DNA from: an uncultured Erysipelotrichaceae bacterium
Lineage (GTDB): Bacteria > Bacillota_I > Bacilli_A > Erysipelotrichales > Erysipelotrichaceae
Direction: 5' to 3'
Assembly (NCBI GenBank): GCA_934699415.1
Contig: CAKUWO010000020.1
Location: 1-20,130 of the forward strand
Length of the DNA stretch: 20,130 nucleotides
Each line of letters begins with the position of its first letter. The stretch's first letter is position 1. The position numbers were made by a program, and so were the translations under genes. The notes beneath the pieces are model-generated. The model worked only from the letters and a program-made list of their open reading frames with translations. It was not told the DNA's origin and ran no database searches. Of the stretch, positions 1 to 7,941 are shown piece after piece.

Positions 1-516
1 ACCAACAGCAGCATAATTAGATTTAGGATTAGTTGGTTTTTCTTCAAGTGATAAGACTTTGCCTTCACTATCGAATTCAATAACACCATATCTTTCAGGG
101 TCTTTAACATATTGGCCAAAGATCGTTGCCCCACTTTTCTTTTCTTGAGCTTTCTTTAGAAGCGATGTTAAACCATTACCATAGAAGATATTATCGCCAA
201 GTACTAAACAAACATCATCTTTGCCAATAAATTCAGCACCTAAAATGAATGCTTCAGCTAAACCTTTAGGCTCTTCTTGAACTACATAACTGAAGTTCAT
301 ACCAAATTGAGAACCATCTTTAAGTAATTCTTTAAAACGAGGAGTATCAGCGGGAGTAGAAATGATTAAAACATCTCTAATCTTAGCTAACATTAAAGTG
401 CTTAAAGGATAATAAATCATTGGTTTATCATAGATTGGTAATAATTGTTTACTTACAGCTTTAGTAATAGGATATAAACGAGTTCCACTACCACCCGCTA
501 AAATAATACCTTTCAT
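1..516 (-). CDS. rfbA: Glucose-1-phosphate thymidylyltransferase RfbA, C-terminus cut off by window edge
   Basis: My translation from the ATG at 516 gives 172 residues with no stop before the left edge. It joins glucose-1-phosphate and dTTP to make dTDP-glucose, the first step towards dTDP-6-deoxyhexoses, in the cytoplasm. The nucleotidyltransferase signature GGSGTRLYP is at residues 8-16, followed by KQLLPIYDKPMIYYPLS (23-39), VLGDNIFYG (105-113) and EEKPTNPKSNYAAVG (158-172), all typical of RfbA/RmlA. The family is usually about 290 residues, so roughly 120 are missing to the left. The start has an AAGGAG ribosome site and its ATG shares one base with the stop of the HAD gene upstream (TAATG), so coupling is likely. 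It should supply the aminotransferase at 3755-4888 through an RfbB dehydratase, which is not in this window. Confidence 0.95.
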   Translation of the reverse strand, partial: MKGIILAGGSGTRLYPITKAVSKQLLPIYDKPMIYYPLSTLMLAKIRDVLIISTPADTPRFKELLKDGSQFGMNFSYVVQEEPKGLAEAFILGAEFIGKDDVCLVLGDNIFYGNGLTSLLKKAQEKKSGATIFGQYVKDPERYGVIEFDSEGKVLSLEEKPTNPKSNYAAVG

Positions 517-1085
517 TATTTATCTCCTTTTGGCCAGTCTAAAACCTGTCCTTTTTTAATAATATATGCTTGATTAGCCAATAAAGCTAATGGGGTATCG
601 GATAAAGAATCAGAATAGAAATTATCAACCTTAGGGTTTGGGATAATTTCTTTTAAACGTTTAACTTTTTCTTCTCCCCAACAGTTTTCACCATCATATT
701 TACCAGTTTTAGGATTGACATTAGAAGCTAAATAAGTTTTAATGCCTAAACGATCACAAATCTCTTTGATATCAAATAATGGTGAAGCTGAGATAATAAT
801 ATCATCTTCTTTTTGTTGTGCTAGATAATAAGGGAAAATCTTATCGATGTTGATATCCCAGAATAATTTAATTTCTTTATTAACATCAGGGATATATTTA
901 AAGCCAGCATAGAATTTCTCTTTCATCCATGTTTTAGACTTAGAAGCAACATAATGACCTAAGAAACCATAGATAATATTAGGGATATTTAACCAAAGCT
1001 TTGGATACTTTTTTAATAAATAGATATAAAAATCAGTAGCAGAATCACCATCATAAATGGTTTTATCAAAATCATAGACGTTCAT
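516..1085 (-). CDS. HAD-superfamily (IB-like) phosphatase
   Basis: This is a 189-residue soluble protein with all four HAD motifs. The nucleophile motif DFDKT is at residues 5-9 (Asp5, Asp7). Motif II is the serine stretch ISASP (98-102). Motif III is probably Lys140, and motif IV is YSDSLSDTP (157-165) with Asp159 and Asp163. The helical cap at about 15-90 is like those of subfamily IB enzymes (phosphoserine phosphatase-like). It should remove a phosphate from a small or lipid-linked substrate. The cluster suggests a sugar phosphate or a polyprenyl-phosphate intermediate, but the sequence does not fix the substrate. The stop of the membrane protein upstream is directly next to its ATG, and its own stop overlaps the rfbA start. 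The ribosome site is only moderate (GGTGA). The family call is firm and the substrate is unknown. Confidence 0.85.
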   Translation of the reverse strand: MNVYDFDKTIYDGDSATDFYIYLLKKYPKLWLNIPNIIYGFLGHYVASKSKTWMKEKFYAGFKYIPDVNKEIKLFWDINIDKIFPYYLAQQKEDDIIISASPLFDIKEICDRLGIKTYLASNVNPKTGKYDGENCWGEEKVKRLKEIIPNPKVDNFYSDSLSDTPLALLANQAYIIKKGQVLDWPKGDK

Positions 1086-2585
1086 TTAGTCACCACTTTC
1101 TTTAAAGAAGAAGATAATCTTATTGGCATCTTGAGGCAATTGATAATATTCTTTGAAAGTTTCAAAGTGATAGCTATCCCCTTCTTCAATATCGGCACCA
1201 TGAATAGTATAAACTGGAAATCTTGGAATCCACGCTTCTTCTACTTCATCATGGTCACGATAATAGTCATAAATACTTTGTCTTTCTTCTTCTCTTAATC
1301 CTACAAGATGATATTTATAAAGATATTCTTTGCTGCGATCCCCAATGATTAAGCTTAAAAGGGCAAGTAAGATAAAAGCTTCTTTATAATTAAAAGTAAT
1401 CTCTTCAAGGATTAAAGTACTTACTAAGATTAAATAATAAACAAGATATAAAGCACTGCGGGATCCATAGATTGGTGAATACATCATACTTAATGCACTA
1501 ACTCCACCTACTGTTAACAAGAAAATGGTTTTAATGCGCATATAGTTATCATCACTATAAATAACAATAGTGATGAATGTCATAAGAATATAAACAGGCC
1601 AAAAGATATAAGAATATAAGCTATTTGGATTAGTAAAGATATTATTTTCTTTAATTAAGACAAAAGAGAAGACACTAAAAATAGCTAATATTTGTATTAA
1701 AGATAAAGAAATAGCAGTAAATAATTTGTGAGCTTTTCTTTTATGTAAGATAAATAGTATTAAACAAATCGCAAATAGAGTTATTGCGTAGTTATTATTA
1801 ATAAAAGACATTTCAAGGAATGCTGGATAACCATTTCTAAGCTTCTCAAATAAAGAAAGTGAAGCCCATGCAGCATGATCGTTTAATGTACGATAAGTAG
1901 CGCCAGGAGATAGACGCAAGATAATAAAAGAAATGGTTGAAAATAAGAAATTAAGGATGAAATAAGGTAATTTTCTTCTTTTATAGATGAAAGTAATAAT
2001 ACATAAAACAAATGTCGCAAAAACCATGGCAGCTGCAATATTTTCCATCATTAAACCAATAATGAATAGCAAGATATTAGCTAATAAAATAGCTATACGA
2101 ACTTTTTTAGATGGGAAGTCTGTTTTCATCATCTTATCAACAATTACAAAATAGATAAGTGACAAACATAAAGGAATAACATAAGTTTCACCCATTAGCC
2201 AGCTATATGTTTCCATGCGTAAGTTATCATCAACTGAAAGCATCATGGCAATGATTAATAAAACATTAAGGATATTATGTCGCTTAATAGAAATCTTATA
2301 AATTGCTAAAAAGATTAAACAGAAGCATAAAGGATTTACAATGTTCCAGATAATTTTATGTGGAGCAGCAATAAAACCCCATAATTCGCTAAAGAAACGA
2401 CCAGACCAGCCATAATAGAAATTAATAGCAGTGGTAATAGGGTTATTATTAAGACCATTTAAGGCATAGCCCCAATCATCACCAGCTAAAGGGGTTTTGT
2501 AGGTGATGTATGCGAAAAGGAGCGTTAGGAATAACGCCCCAATGATATAAAAGTATTTTCTTTTGAATAGGCTTTTAAAAGACAT
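1086..2585 (-). CDS. Polytopic membrane protein, GT-C-like (resembles DUF6056 family)
   Basis: The protein has 499 residues from the chosen start (MSFKSLFKR). A longer frame reaches 2633, but it would overlap ugd by 47 bases. The 2585 ATG sits one base after the ugd stop (TAA-T-ATG), which is the spacing seen elsewhere in the cluster. About 11-12 hydrophobic segments are visible. The first extracytoplasmic loop carries AGDDWGYALNG (34-44), and SGRFFSELWG lies at 61-70. An acidic pair after the first membrane helix is typical of GT-C glycosyltransferases that use polyprenyl-phosphate sugars. The last 80 or so residues are hydrophilic. I recognise a resemblance to the uncharacterised DUF6056 membrane family by its GDDW and GRF features, without having searched. 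It may decorate the polysaccharide or transfer a sugar outside the membrane. The activity is inferred. Confidence 0.75.
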   Translation of the reverse strand: MSFKSLFKRKYFYIIGALFLTLLFAYITYKTPLAGDDWGYALNGLNNNPITTAINFYYGWSGRFFSELWGFIAAPHKIIWNIVNPLCFCLIFLAIYKISIKRHNILNVLLIIAMMLSVDDNLRMETYSWLMGETYVIPLCLSLIYFVIVDKMMKTDFPSKKVRIAILLANILLFIIGLMMENIAAAMVFATFVLCIITFIYKRRKLPYFILNFLFSTISFIILRLSPGATYRTLNDHAAWASLSLFEKLRNGYPAFLEMSFINNNYAITLFAICLILFILHKRKAHKLFTAISLSLIQILAIFSVFSFVLIKENNIFTNPNSLYSYIFWPVYILMTFITIVIYSDDNYMRIKTIFLLTVGGVSALSMMYSPIYGSRSALYLVYYLILVSTLILEEITFNYKEAFILLALLSLIIGDRSKEYLYKYHLVGLREEERQSIYDYYRDHDEVEEAWIPRFPVYTIHGADIEEGDSYHFETFKEYYQLPQDANKIIFFFKESGD

Positions 2586-2586
2586 A

Positions 2587-3753
2587 TTAGTCTCGCTTAT
2601 AGAGGTCACGAGTATATAACTTATCTGTGACATCCTTTAAGTCATCATTATAACGGTTAGAGATAATTACATCAGCCTGTTTCTTGAATTCATCTAAGTT
2701 ATTAACAACTTTAGATCTAAAGAATTCAGAACCATCTTCTAATGTAGGTTCATAAACAATACATTCAATACCTTTAGCTTTAATACGTTTCATAATACCT
2801 TGAATTGCTGAAGCACGGAAATTATCGGAATCAGATTTCATAGTTAGGCGATATACACCAACGATTCCAGGGTTTTTAGCGATAATAGCATCAGCAATAA
2901 AGTCTTTTCTTGTATGGTTAGATTCAACAATTGCTTCAATTAAGTTTTCAGGAACATCTTTATAGTTAGCTAATAATTGTTTAGTATCTTTAGGCAAGCA
3001 ATATCCACCATAACCAAAACTTGGATTATTGTAGAAAGAGCCAATACGAGGATCTAAACATACACCCTCAATTATGCTTCTAGTATCAAGACCTTTAGCT
3101 TCAGCATAAGTATCAAGTTCGTTGAAATATGATACACGTAAAGCTAAATAAGTATTAGCGAATAATTTAACAGCTTCAGCTTCGGTTGATTCAGTTAATA
3201 ATACTGGAGTATCTTCTTCAAGAGATGCTTCTTTTAAAAGTGAAGCGAATAATTCACCTTCTTTAGATTTAGATCCAACAACAATTCTTGATGGATGTAA
3301 GTTATCATAAAGAGCTTTACCTTCTCTTAAGAATTCAGGAGAGAAGAAAATCTTGTCATAGTTAAAACGTTTTCTAGCATCAACAGTAAAACCTACAGGG
3401 ATAGTAGATTTAATAACAATAATAGGTTCTTTACCATATTTCAAAGCACTTCCAATCGCATCATCAACAGAAGATGTATCGAAGTAATTCTTCTTTTCAT
3501 CATAGTTAGTAGGTGTAGCAATAACGACGATTTCAGCATCGCGATAAGCTTCTTCTTTAGAAATAGTGGCTTTTAAATCTAAATCTTTCTTTAAATAAGC
3601 ACTAATTTCTTTATCTTGAATTGGTGAGATACGGTTATTAACCATCTTAGTTTTCTCTTCAATCACATCAAGAGCAGTAACACTATGCCTTTGTGATAAT
3701 AAAACTGCTAAAGATAAGCCAACATATCCTGTTCCGGCAATGGTAATTCTCAT
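2587..3753 (-). CDS. ugd: UDP-glucose 6-dehydrogenase
   Basis: It oxidises UDP-glucose twice with NAD to UDP-glucuronate in the cytoplasm. The protein has 388 residues, the length of the E. coli-type Ugd. The Rossmann motif GTGYVG is at 7-12, and RISPIQDKEI (41-50) is the usual family signature. FFSPEFLREGKALYD is at 136-150, and the active-site segment FGYGGYCLPKDT (246-257) holds the catalytic Cys252. Lys196 and Asn200 lie in EAVKLFANTY. I chose ATG 3753 (MRITIAGTGY) over a longer in-frame start at 3786. It has an AAGGAG site, begins one base after the stop of the aminotransferase gene, and puts the Rossmann motif at the usual place. Its product is the substrate of the epimerase at 11791-12777, so a uronic acid in the polymer is expected. 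UDP-ManNAc dehydrogenases are related, but the N-terminal signature favours Ugd. Confidence 0.95.
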   Translation of the reverse strand: MRITIAGTGYVGLSLAVLLSQRHSVTALDVIEEKTKMVNNRISPIQDKEISAYLKKDLDLKATISKEEAYRDAEIVVIATPTNYDEKKNYFDTSSVDDAIGSALKYGKEPIIVIKSTIPVGFTVDARKRFNYDKIFFSPEFLREGKALYDNLHPSRIVVGSKSKEGELFASLLKEASLEEDTPVLLTESTEAEAVKLFANTYLALRVSYFNELDTYAEAKGLDTRSIIEGVCLDPRIGSFYNNPSFGYGGYCLPKDTKQLLANYKDVPENLIEAIVESNHTRKDFIADAIIAKNPGIVGVYRLTMKSDSDNFRASAIQGIMKRIKAKGIECIVYEPTLEDGSEFFRSKVVNNLDEFKKQADVIISNRYNDDLKDVTDKLYTRDLYKRD

Positions 3754-3754
3754 T

Positions 3755-4888
3755 TTATTTCTCCTTATAGAATTCTTTAATTGCATTACATACTGTAATG
3801 ATATCTTCTTCTTTTAAACCATAATACATTGGTAATCTTAAAAGTTTCATATTTTCGGCTGTAGTATTGATATCTTCACCTACAAAACGACAATATTTTT
3901 TACCAGCTTTAGATGTATGTAATGATTGATAATGGAAGACAGCTTGAATTCCTTTTTCTTTTAAGAAAAGACGTAAAGCTTCTCTTTCTTCGTTAGAGGA
4001 TGTACGAATGTAATACATATGACCATTAATATCATCATATTCAGGTACAAAAGGTAAAGTTAATAATCCTTTATCAGCTAATTCTTTTAATTCTTGATGA
4101 TAGAGATAGAATGAGCGTTTACGATCCTCGTTGATTTCATCCATTTCTTCAAGTTGAGCATATAAATAAGCAGCTTGCATATCAGAACAAAGATAAGAAG
4201 AACCACGATCTACCCAAGTATAGGCTGCAACCATTCCTCTTTCAAAGTCATAAGCATCAGTTCCAGAATCACGCATATGATAAGCCTTCTCTAACATTGA
4301 CTTATTGTTGATTGAGATAGCTCCTCCTTCTCCCATAGCATAGTTTTTAGTAGCATGGAAAGAGAAACAACCAATATCACCAATAGTACCTAAATATTGT
4401 CCTTTATATTTGGCGTTCATAACTTGAGCTGCATCTTCAATAACTAATAAGTTATGTTTTTTAGCGATGGCCATAATTTCATCCATCTCACAACCAACGC
4501 CAGCATAATGAACAACCATAATAGCTTTGGTATGTTCGGTAATAGCTGCTTCAATCTTGGTTTCATCTATACACATCGTATCTTTTCTAATATCAACAAA
4601 TACTGGAGTACCAGAGAATTGAATGATTGCTGTTGCAGATGTTGGGAAAGTGAATGATGGAAGAATAACCTCATCTTTAGGGCCAATATCCGCTAACATG
4701 CAGGCAAATTCTAAAGAAGAAGTACCAGACGGAGTTAAGAAAATCTTATTAGAATTAAGCTTCTTTTCCAAGAAAGCTTCGCATTTATTAGCATATGGAC
4801 CATCACCGGCAATTTTTCTAGAAGTAATGGCATCAGTTACATATTTAATGGCGTTTTTTCCACATGGTGGAACATTGAATGGAATCAT
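3755..4888 (-). CDS. wecE: dTDP-4-keto-6-deoxyhexose aminotransferase, WecE/RffA type
   Basis: This is a PLP-dependent DegT/DnrJ/EryC1 aminotransferase of 377 residues. By family it moves an amino group from glutamate onto dTDP-4-keto-6-deoxyglucose, giving dTDP-4-amino-4,6-dideoxygalactose. The start reads MIPFNVPP, as in WecE. IAGDGPYANKCEAFLE is at 26-41, LTPSGTSSLE at 51-60, VHYAGVGCEMD at 126-136, and EDAAQ (151-155) supplies the aspartate that contacts the cofactor ring. The internal-aldimine lysine is Lys181 in HATKNYAMGEGG. I chose ATG 4888 over the longer frame to 4933 because it has an AAAGGA site and matches the WecE N-terminus. A 51-base gap separates it from the membrane gene upstream. 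No partner N-acetyltransferase (WecD-like) is visible. Other sugar 4-aminotransferases, such as those forming Qui4N, are the main alternative. Confidence 0.9.
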   Translation of the reverse strand: MIPFNVPPCGKNAIKYVTDAITSRKIAGDGPYANKCEAFLEKKLNSNKIFLTPSGTSSLEFACMLADIGPKDEVILPSFTFPTSATAIIQFSGTPVFVDIRKDTMCIDETKIEAAITEHTKAIMVVHYAGVGCEMDEIMAIAKKHNLLVIEDAAQVMNAKYKGQYLGTIGDIGCFSFHATKNYAMGEGGAISINNKSMLEKAYHMRDSGTDAYDFERGMVAAYTWVDRGSSYLCSDMQAAYLYAQLEEMDEINEDRKRSFYLYHQELKELADKGLLTLPFVPEYDDINGHMYYIRTSSNEEREALRLFLKEKGIQAVFHYQSLHTSKAGKKYCRFVGEDINTTAENMKLLRLPMYYGLKEEDIITVCNAIKEFYKEK

Positions 4889-4913
4889 ATTTAATACATC
4901 CTTTCTTTGTGCA

Positions 4914-4919
4914 ATTATA
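4914..4919 (-). promoter_or_regulatory. Possible internal -10 box before the aminotransferase gene
   Basis: A perfect TATAAT lies on the minus strand 26-31 bases ahead of the ATG at 4888, in one of the few gaps of the cluster. The hexamer 17 bases upstream (TAGTCT) matches only three positions of TTGACA, and the DNA is AT-rich, so this could be chance. If real, it would transcribe the precursor genes (aminotransferase, ugd and onward) separately. An 8-bp AT-only inverted repeat (AATAAAGA/TCTTTATT, 4932-4954) spans the stop of the upstream gene but is too weak to call a terminator. Confidence 0.25.
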
Positions 4920-4939
4920 AACCTATTAGACAATAAAGA

Positions 4940-6973
4940 CTAATTATCTTTATTATAACGATAAAGACGATAATCCATATTTTCATATATCTTATCGCTA
5001 CATTTACTTACTTCAATATCGTAATCAGGATTATTGTGATAATTAATAATCAAATAATCAACATCAAAGCGTTTAAGATAACTACAAGCACTAGAGAAAT
5101 CAGTTTCAGGATAAGTACCATAAGAATAATGGTTACGGGCTTGTTCAAAAAATTCCATATTAATACGAGTATTTGGATAATATTCTTGATATGGAGTAAA
5201 GATGAAATGAGCATCAGGAATAAAGGTTCTAAGACCTTGGGCATGTGATACTATTTCCCATTGACCATCTTTTTCTTTATCTGCTATTTCTTCTTCTAAA
5301 GCTTTTATAGCAGTATAGGATTCATTATCAATCTTATATTTAGGCAAGACTGTTTCATGAAGATGGAAACCATATTCGCCACTATAACTATTAACCCAAG
5401 ATATACCATGAGCATAAATAAGCATATAAATGACATATAATGTCGCAATTATTAATACTGCTTTATGGTTAAAATTCTTTAAGATGTAATAGAAATACAT
5501 CATTTCAGTAAAAGGATTAAATATTACATCAAAAGTACGATAATAAACATTTGAGGCAATTGTTTTGGCAATCATTGGTGTTACTAAAGGATTAAGGAAG
5601 ACAATAAATAAGACTAAAATCATCATTCTTAAGAATTTTTCATCCTTTTCCTTTATAAATAGAAGAATTAAACCTAACCAGCGCATGATATTAACCAGAT
5701 TTTGACTTTTACCAGTATAGATAAAGAAGAAGTCTTTGATCATATCGTAGTTTTGATGATTATTAAAGAAGTGTTTAATACCATATTCATATTCAGGAAG
5801 AGCAATTGTGATATAGATGGTACCAAGAGCTAAAATAATAAAAGTTCCATAGATAAAGAAAGAAGCATATTTATTTAGATAGATTTCTAATTTATCAGTT
5901 ATATCTTTAATAAATTTCTTATCATGACAGAAATAATATATTAAGACAATTGGTAATAAGATAAAACATAAGACTTTATTATCTTTATAAAATAATGATA
6001 AAGCATAAATCACAATGGGTAAGACATGGTCAGCCATCTCTTTAATGGTGCCTTCTTTATAGTTTTTAAAAAGATAAACCATTAAGGCATAATAGATACT
6101 AAATGAAATAAAAAGATATGATGATGAGAAAGCAATACCAGAGAAGGATAAGATGATACAAAGGTATTTAAGATCTCTTCTTTCTTCTTTAAAACTAATA
6201 TATAAAGTATATATCAAGGCTGATGATGTGATGGTTCTAAAGGTATTGCCATAGAAAGCTAAAGCTACACGCCAATAGAAGAAATTAAGATAGAATAAAC
6301 CGAAGATGGTTACTAAAAGATGAATATATTTTTTATCTTTAAAGATTGATGTAAAGTTAATAATCCACATTGAAGAGATAAGAGAATATATCATCGCTAA
6401 AGTCCATGTTTGAATGGTGATATTTTCTAAAGTTAGAGCTGCGCCGTTTAAATAATGGTCAAGATTAATGAAGTAACAAAGTGATGAGCCAAAATGATAA
6501 TATCCCTGATAAAGATAGATACTATCCCATTCTTTACCCTTTAATCCAGTCCATAGGTCAAACATCGATACATGATTGGTATTAATATTACCTGACATAT
6601 ATCCTAGATACATTTGGGCATCAGAATATTCAATATCAATTGATGTATGGTAAAAGACAAATAAAAATAAGCCAAAAGCCAATAAGATAAGAATAGTTTC
6701 TTTCTTTTTAAATTCTTCAATAATACTTTTCGCATTGATATAAGCTTCTAGTAAGCCGAATAAGCTAATTAATAGAGTAATAATATGCTCATATCCTGAT
6801 GAAAGATTAAACCACATCGCTGGATAATAACCAAGCTGGCATAAAGTAATATATAAAGCGAAACCATAAGGTGTGAAATAAGCAGTATTAAAGTTAAATT
6901 TATTTTTTAAGAAAGCTCCAAGCCCTGCTGAAATTAAAAGAATAATAACTAAAGCTATCAATAATCTAATCAT
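4940..6973 (-). CDS. Large polytopic membrane protein, probably GT-C-like glycosyltransferase
   Basis: This is a 677-residue protein with many hydrophobic segments (about 12 or more over residues 1-540) and a hydrophilic C-terminus of about 130 residues. After the helix at 94-108 comes IEYSDAQMYLGYM (114-126). Its acidic residues in the first large outer loop resemble the acidic motif of GT-C transferases. WDSIYLYQGYYHFGSS follows shortly after. I do not recognise a named family. The overall plan of many helices plus a C-terminal domain fits an undecaprenyl-phosphate-sugar-dependent transferase, but a polymerase role cannot be excluded. The start has an AGGAG site and its ATG overlaps the stop of the GT2 upstream as ATGA. 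The function is inferred from shape and neighbours only. Confidence 0.65.
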   Translation of the reverse strand: MIRLLIALVIILLISAGLGAFLKNKFNFNTAYFTPYGFALYITLCQLGYYPAMWFNLSSGYEHIITLLISLFGLLEAYINAKSIIEEFKKKETILILLAFGLFLFVFYHTSIDIEYSDAQMYLGYMSGNINTNHVSMFDLWTGLKGKEWDSIYLYQGYYHFGSSLCYFINLDHYLNGAALTLENITIQTWTLAMIYSLISSMWIINFTSIFKDKKYIHLLVTIFGLFYLNFFYWRVALAFYGNTFRTITSSALIYTLYISFKEERRDLKYLCIILSFSGIAFSSSYLFISFSIYYALMVYLFKNYKEGTIKEMADHVLPIVIYALSLFYKDNKVLCFILLPIVLIYYFCHDKKFIKDITDKLEIYLNKYASFFIYGTFIILALGTIYITIALPEYEYGIKHFFNNHQNYDMIKDFFFIYTGKSQNLVNIMRWLGLILLFIKEKDEKFLRMMILVLFIVFLNPLVTPMIAKTIASNVYYRTFDVIFNPFTEMMYFYYILKNFNHKAVLIIATLYVIYMLIYAHGISWVNSYSGEYGFHLHETVLPKYKIDNESYTAIKALEEEIADKEKDGQWEIVSHAQGLRTFIPDAHFIFTPYQEYYPNTRINMEFFEQARNHYSYGTYPETDFSSACSYLKRFDVDYLIINYHNNPDYDIEVSKCSDKIYENMDYRLYRYNKDN

Positions 6974-7941
6974 TTTAATACTCCTAGTTTATAAGCTAAA
7001 CGGAATAAAGGGACATTAAAGAAATACATGAAATGATTGATTTTAGAATAATAGAAATTCTTTTTGCCGCCTTGTTTAAGATAAGGATTAGTACGGAATG
7101 ATGGGAAACTATTAATGATAAAGTTATAACCTTTCTCTAAAGTTTCTTTTCTTAATTTAGGATCTTCTATACGGACGGCTCTTAGATAAGAATTACCAAA
7201 GAAGAAGCGGGTAAATAAATATTCTAATTCTATTTGATATTCATCAAGTAAATCATGGGTTTTATAGAAATTATAGATATCTTCAAATACAGCAATCATA
7301 TCATTGATTTTTAAATCAAAAGTATGCGTAATAGAGCCTTGTCTTTGCATATAATTAACAGCTGTAGTGTCAAGATAAGATACTTTATCCATATATGGTA
7401 CTAAACGATATAAAAGCGAAGCGTCTTCATATACCCTACCACTTGGAAAAGATAAACCTACTTCTTTAAACCATGAAGTACGATAAATCTTATTCCATAA
7501 GGTAGCAAACATATGGGTTAAGATGTCTTTTTTATCTTTATAATTGATATCCTTAGCTTCTTTATGGCTATTATCTTCATATACCCAATCAAAGTTAGCA
7601 AACAAGATATCACTATCATCTTTTTCCATTAAAGTTAAAGCTTTTAAATAATAACCACTATTGACCGTATCATCACTATCTAAGAAAGTGAAGTAAGGAG
7701 TATAAACTTTAGTTAAAGCGAAGTTACGTGAATCAGCAATACCAGTATTAGCTATTTTGTATAAGCTAATATTTTTATGACTTTCTTTAAGCTTATTTAC
7801 AATATTATAAGTATTATCAGTTGATGAAGAATCAACTATGATGATATCTACATCAAGCCCACAATTAAAGAGCGAAAAGAGGCATCTTTCGATGTCTTTC
7901 TCGCCATTATAGACTGGTACAATAACACTAAGCTTGTTCAT
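6970..7941 (-). CDS. GT2-family glycosyltransferase
   Basis: The protein has 323 residues. It is a cytoplasmic, membrane-associated inverting transferase of the GT-A fold, and should add one sugar from a nucleotide donor to the lipid-linked repeat unit. The N-terminal strand LSVIVPVYNGE (4-14) is classical GT2. VDSSSTD (36-42) binds the nucleotide, NTGIADSRN (65-73) is a standard GT2 stretch, and LDSDD (87-91) carries the metal-binding DXD. The aspartate-rich nucleotide motif is VDSSSTD rather than the commoner DDGSTD. A basic C-terminal segment (about residues 280-323) may contact the membrane. The ATG at 7941 has a strong AAGGAG site and lies 14 bases inside the Wzy-like gene. Donor and acceptor cannot be read from the sequence. 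Confidence 0.92.
   Translation of the reverse strand: MNKLSVIVPVYNGEKDIERCLFSLFNCGLDVDIIIVDSSSTDNTYNIVNKLKESHKNISLYKIANTGIADSRNFALTKVYTPYFTFLDSDDTVNSGYYLKALTLMEKDDSDILFANFDWVYEDNSHKEAKDINYKDKKDILTHMFATLWNKIYRTSWFKEVGLSFPSGRVYEDASLLYRLVPYMDKVSYLDTTAVNYMQRQGSITHTFDLKINDMIAVFEDIYNFYKTHDLLDEYQIELEYLFTRFFFGNSYLRAVRIEDPKLRKETLEKGYNFIINSFPSFRTNPYLKQGGKKNFYYSKINHFMYFFNVPLFRLAYKLGVLK

Noticed and set aside
4454..4943. Two overlapping plus-strand open frames (67 and 106 codons)
   Set aside because: They lie antisense to the aminotransferase gene, which has all its family motifs. They have no ribosome site and their translations have no recognisable features.
4932..4954. Terminator after the 677-residue membrane gene
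   Set aside because: The 8-bp inverted repeat contains one G/C pair and lacks a clear U-run, so stable termination is unlikely.
5036..5248. Small open frames on both strands inside the 677-residue membrane gene
   Set aside because: These are out-of-frame shadows created by AT-rich codons. The long reading frame is intact across the region.
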